This document shows positions 23,636 through 23,768 of a DNA stretch of 23,768 nt, piece after piece. The position numbers were made by a program, and so were the translations under genes. Position 1 is the first letter of the stretch. The number at the start of each line of letters is the position of its first letter. The stretch is from an uncultured Clostridium sp. (GTDB taxonomy: Bacteria > Bacillota > Clostridia > Clostridiales > Clostridiaceae): the NCBI GenBank assembly GCA_934746785.1, contig CAKVFO010000042.1, positions 1 through 23,768 of the forward strand, read 5' to 3'. The notes under the pieces were generated by a model. The model made no database searches and had not been told where the DNA came from. It saw only the letters and a program-made list of their open reading frames with translations.

Positions 23636-23768
23636 ACAAAGTGGCTGACGCCACGCTTTTCAGCGCAGAAAGCCACTTTGTTACAGCCTGTCAAAAGGTT
23701 CTAAAAGCAAAATTGGAGGATAGAAGTAATATTTTTATGCTCCAAATCACAACCAGTCGCTTAAAAAT
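23636..23768 (-). repeat. Dispersed repeat, copy cut by the window end
   Basis: It matches the left 130 bp of the copy at 21901: the ACAAAGTGGCTGACGCC hairpin (here with a perfect 11-bp outer stem and an inner CGCT-GAAA-AGCG), TTACAGCCTGTCAAAAGG, the GGATAGAAGTAATATTTTT arm and CAACCAGTCGCTTAAAAAT. The 93-bp module, if present, lies outside the window. Confidence 0.9.

Noticed and set aside
21901..23768. Interpreting the repeats as a CRISPR array or tandem repeat array
   Set aside because: Copies are about 290 bp long, few and kilobases apart, without regular spacers; no cas genes are present.

Overview
The window is low-GC, AT-rich DNA with strong GGAGG-type ribosome binding sites, intrinsic terminators, a CtsR-type heat-shock operator and clostridial gene families (YtxH, DUF1540, an FMN-riboswitch rib operon). 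It looks like the chromosome of a Clostridium sensu stricto species. Almost everything is read leftward (minus strand); only one two-gene unit, at 19018-19736, runs rightward.

Left edge (1-430): a near-perfect sigma-A promoter overlapped by a CtsR operator reads out of the window. A degraded group IIC intron follows, sitting directly behind the terminator of a cation-efflux gene (430-1332).

Maltose/maltodextrin region (1487-14531): an operon ordered malE-malF-malG-malR-GH31 alpha-glucosidase-malQ-glgP imports maltodextrins and converts them to glucose and glucose-1-phosphate. LacI-type operators lie in front of malE (two, 76 bp apart) and malR (one). No MalK ATPase is present, so a shared ATPase from elsewhere is presumably used. 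Upstream lie a PucR/CdaR-type regulator and a second, paralogous malQ with its own terminator.

Riboflavin region (14793-18881): ribD-ribE-ribBA-ribH behind a promoter and an FMN riboswitch with a terminator. The leader between riboswitch and ribD is interrupted by copies of a dispersed repeat and by a second terminator-like hairpin.

Right part: a YtxH/DUF948-like envelope pair (+ strand), a 51-residue basic protein missed by length filters, a TRAM-domain 23S rRNA (uracil-5) methyltransferase, a double-DUF1540 cysteine-rich protein, a possible small RNA, and a GntR/HutC-family regulator with a long gene-free upstream region.

Most unusual is a dispersed, non-coding, highly structured repeat of about 290 bp: one full copy (21901-22190), one copy with an internal deletion (18276-18526), one cut by the window end (23636-23768), and two truncated copies (14577-14699, 18547-18652). 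All five share one orientation, and the four whose right end is visible start, in the leftward sense, at the T-run of an intrinsic terminator. The element has hairpin-rich ends, no open reading frame and no obvious terminal inverted repeats over its full length, so it may be a non-autonomous mobile element or an RNA-forming cassette.
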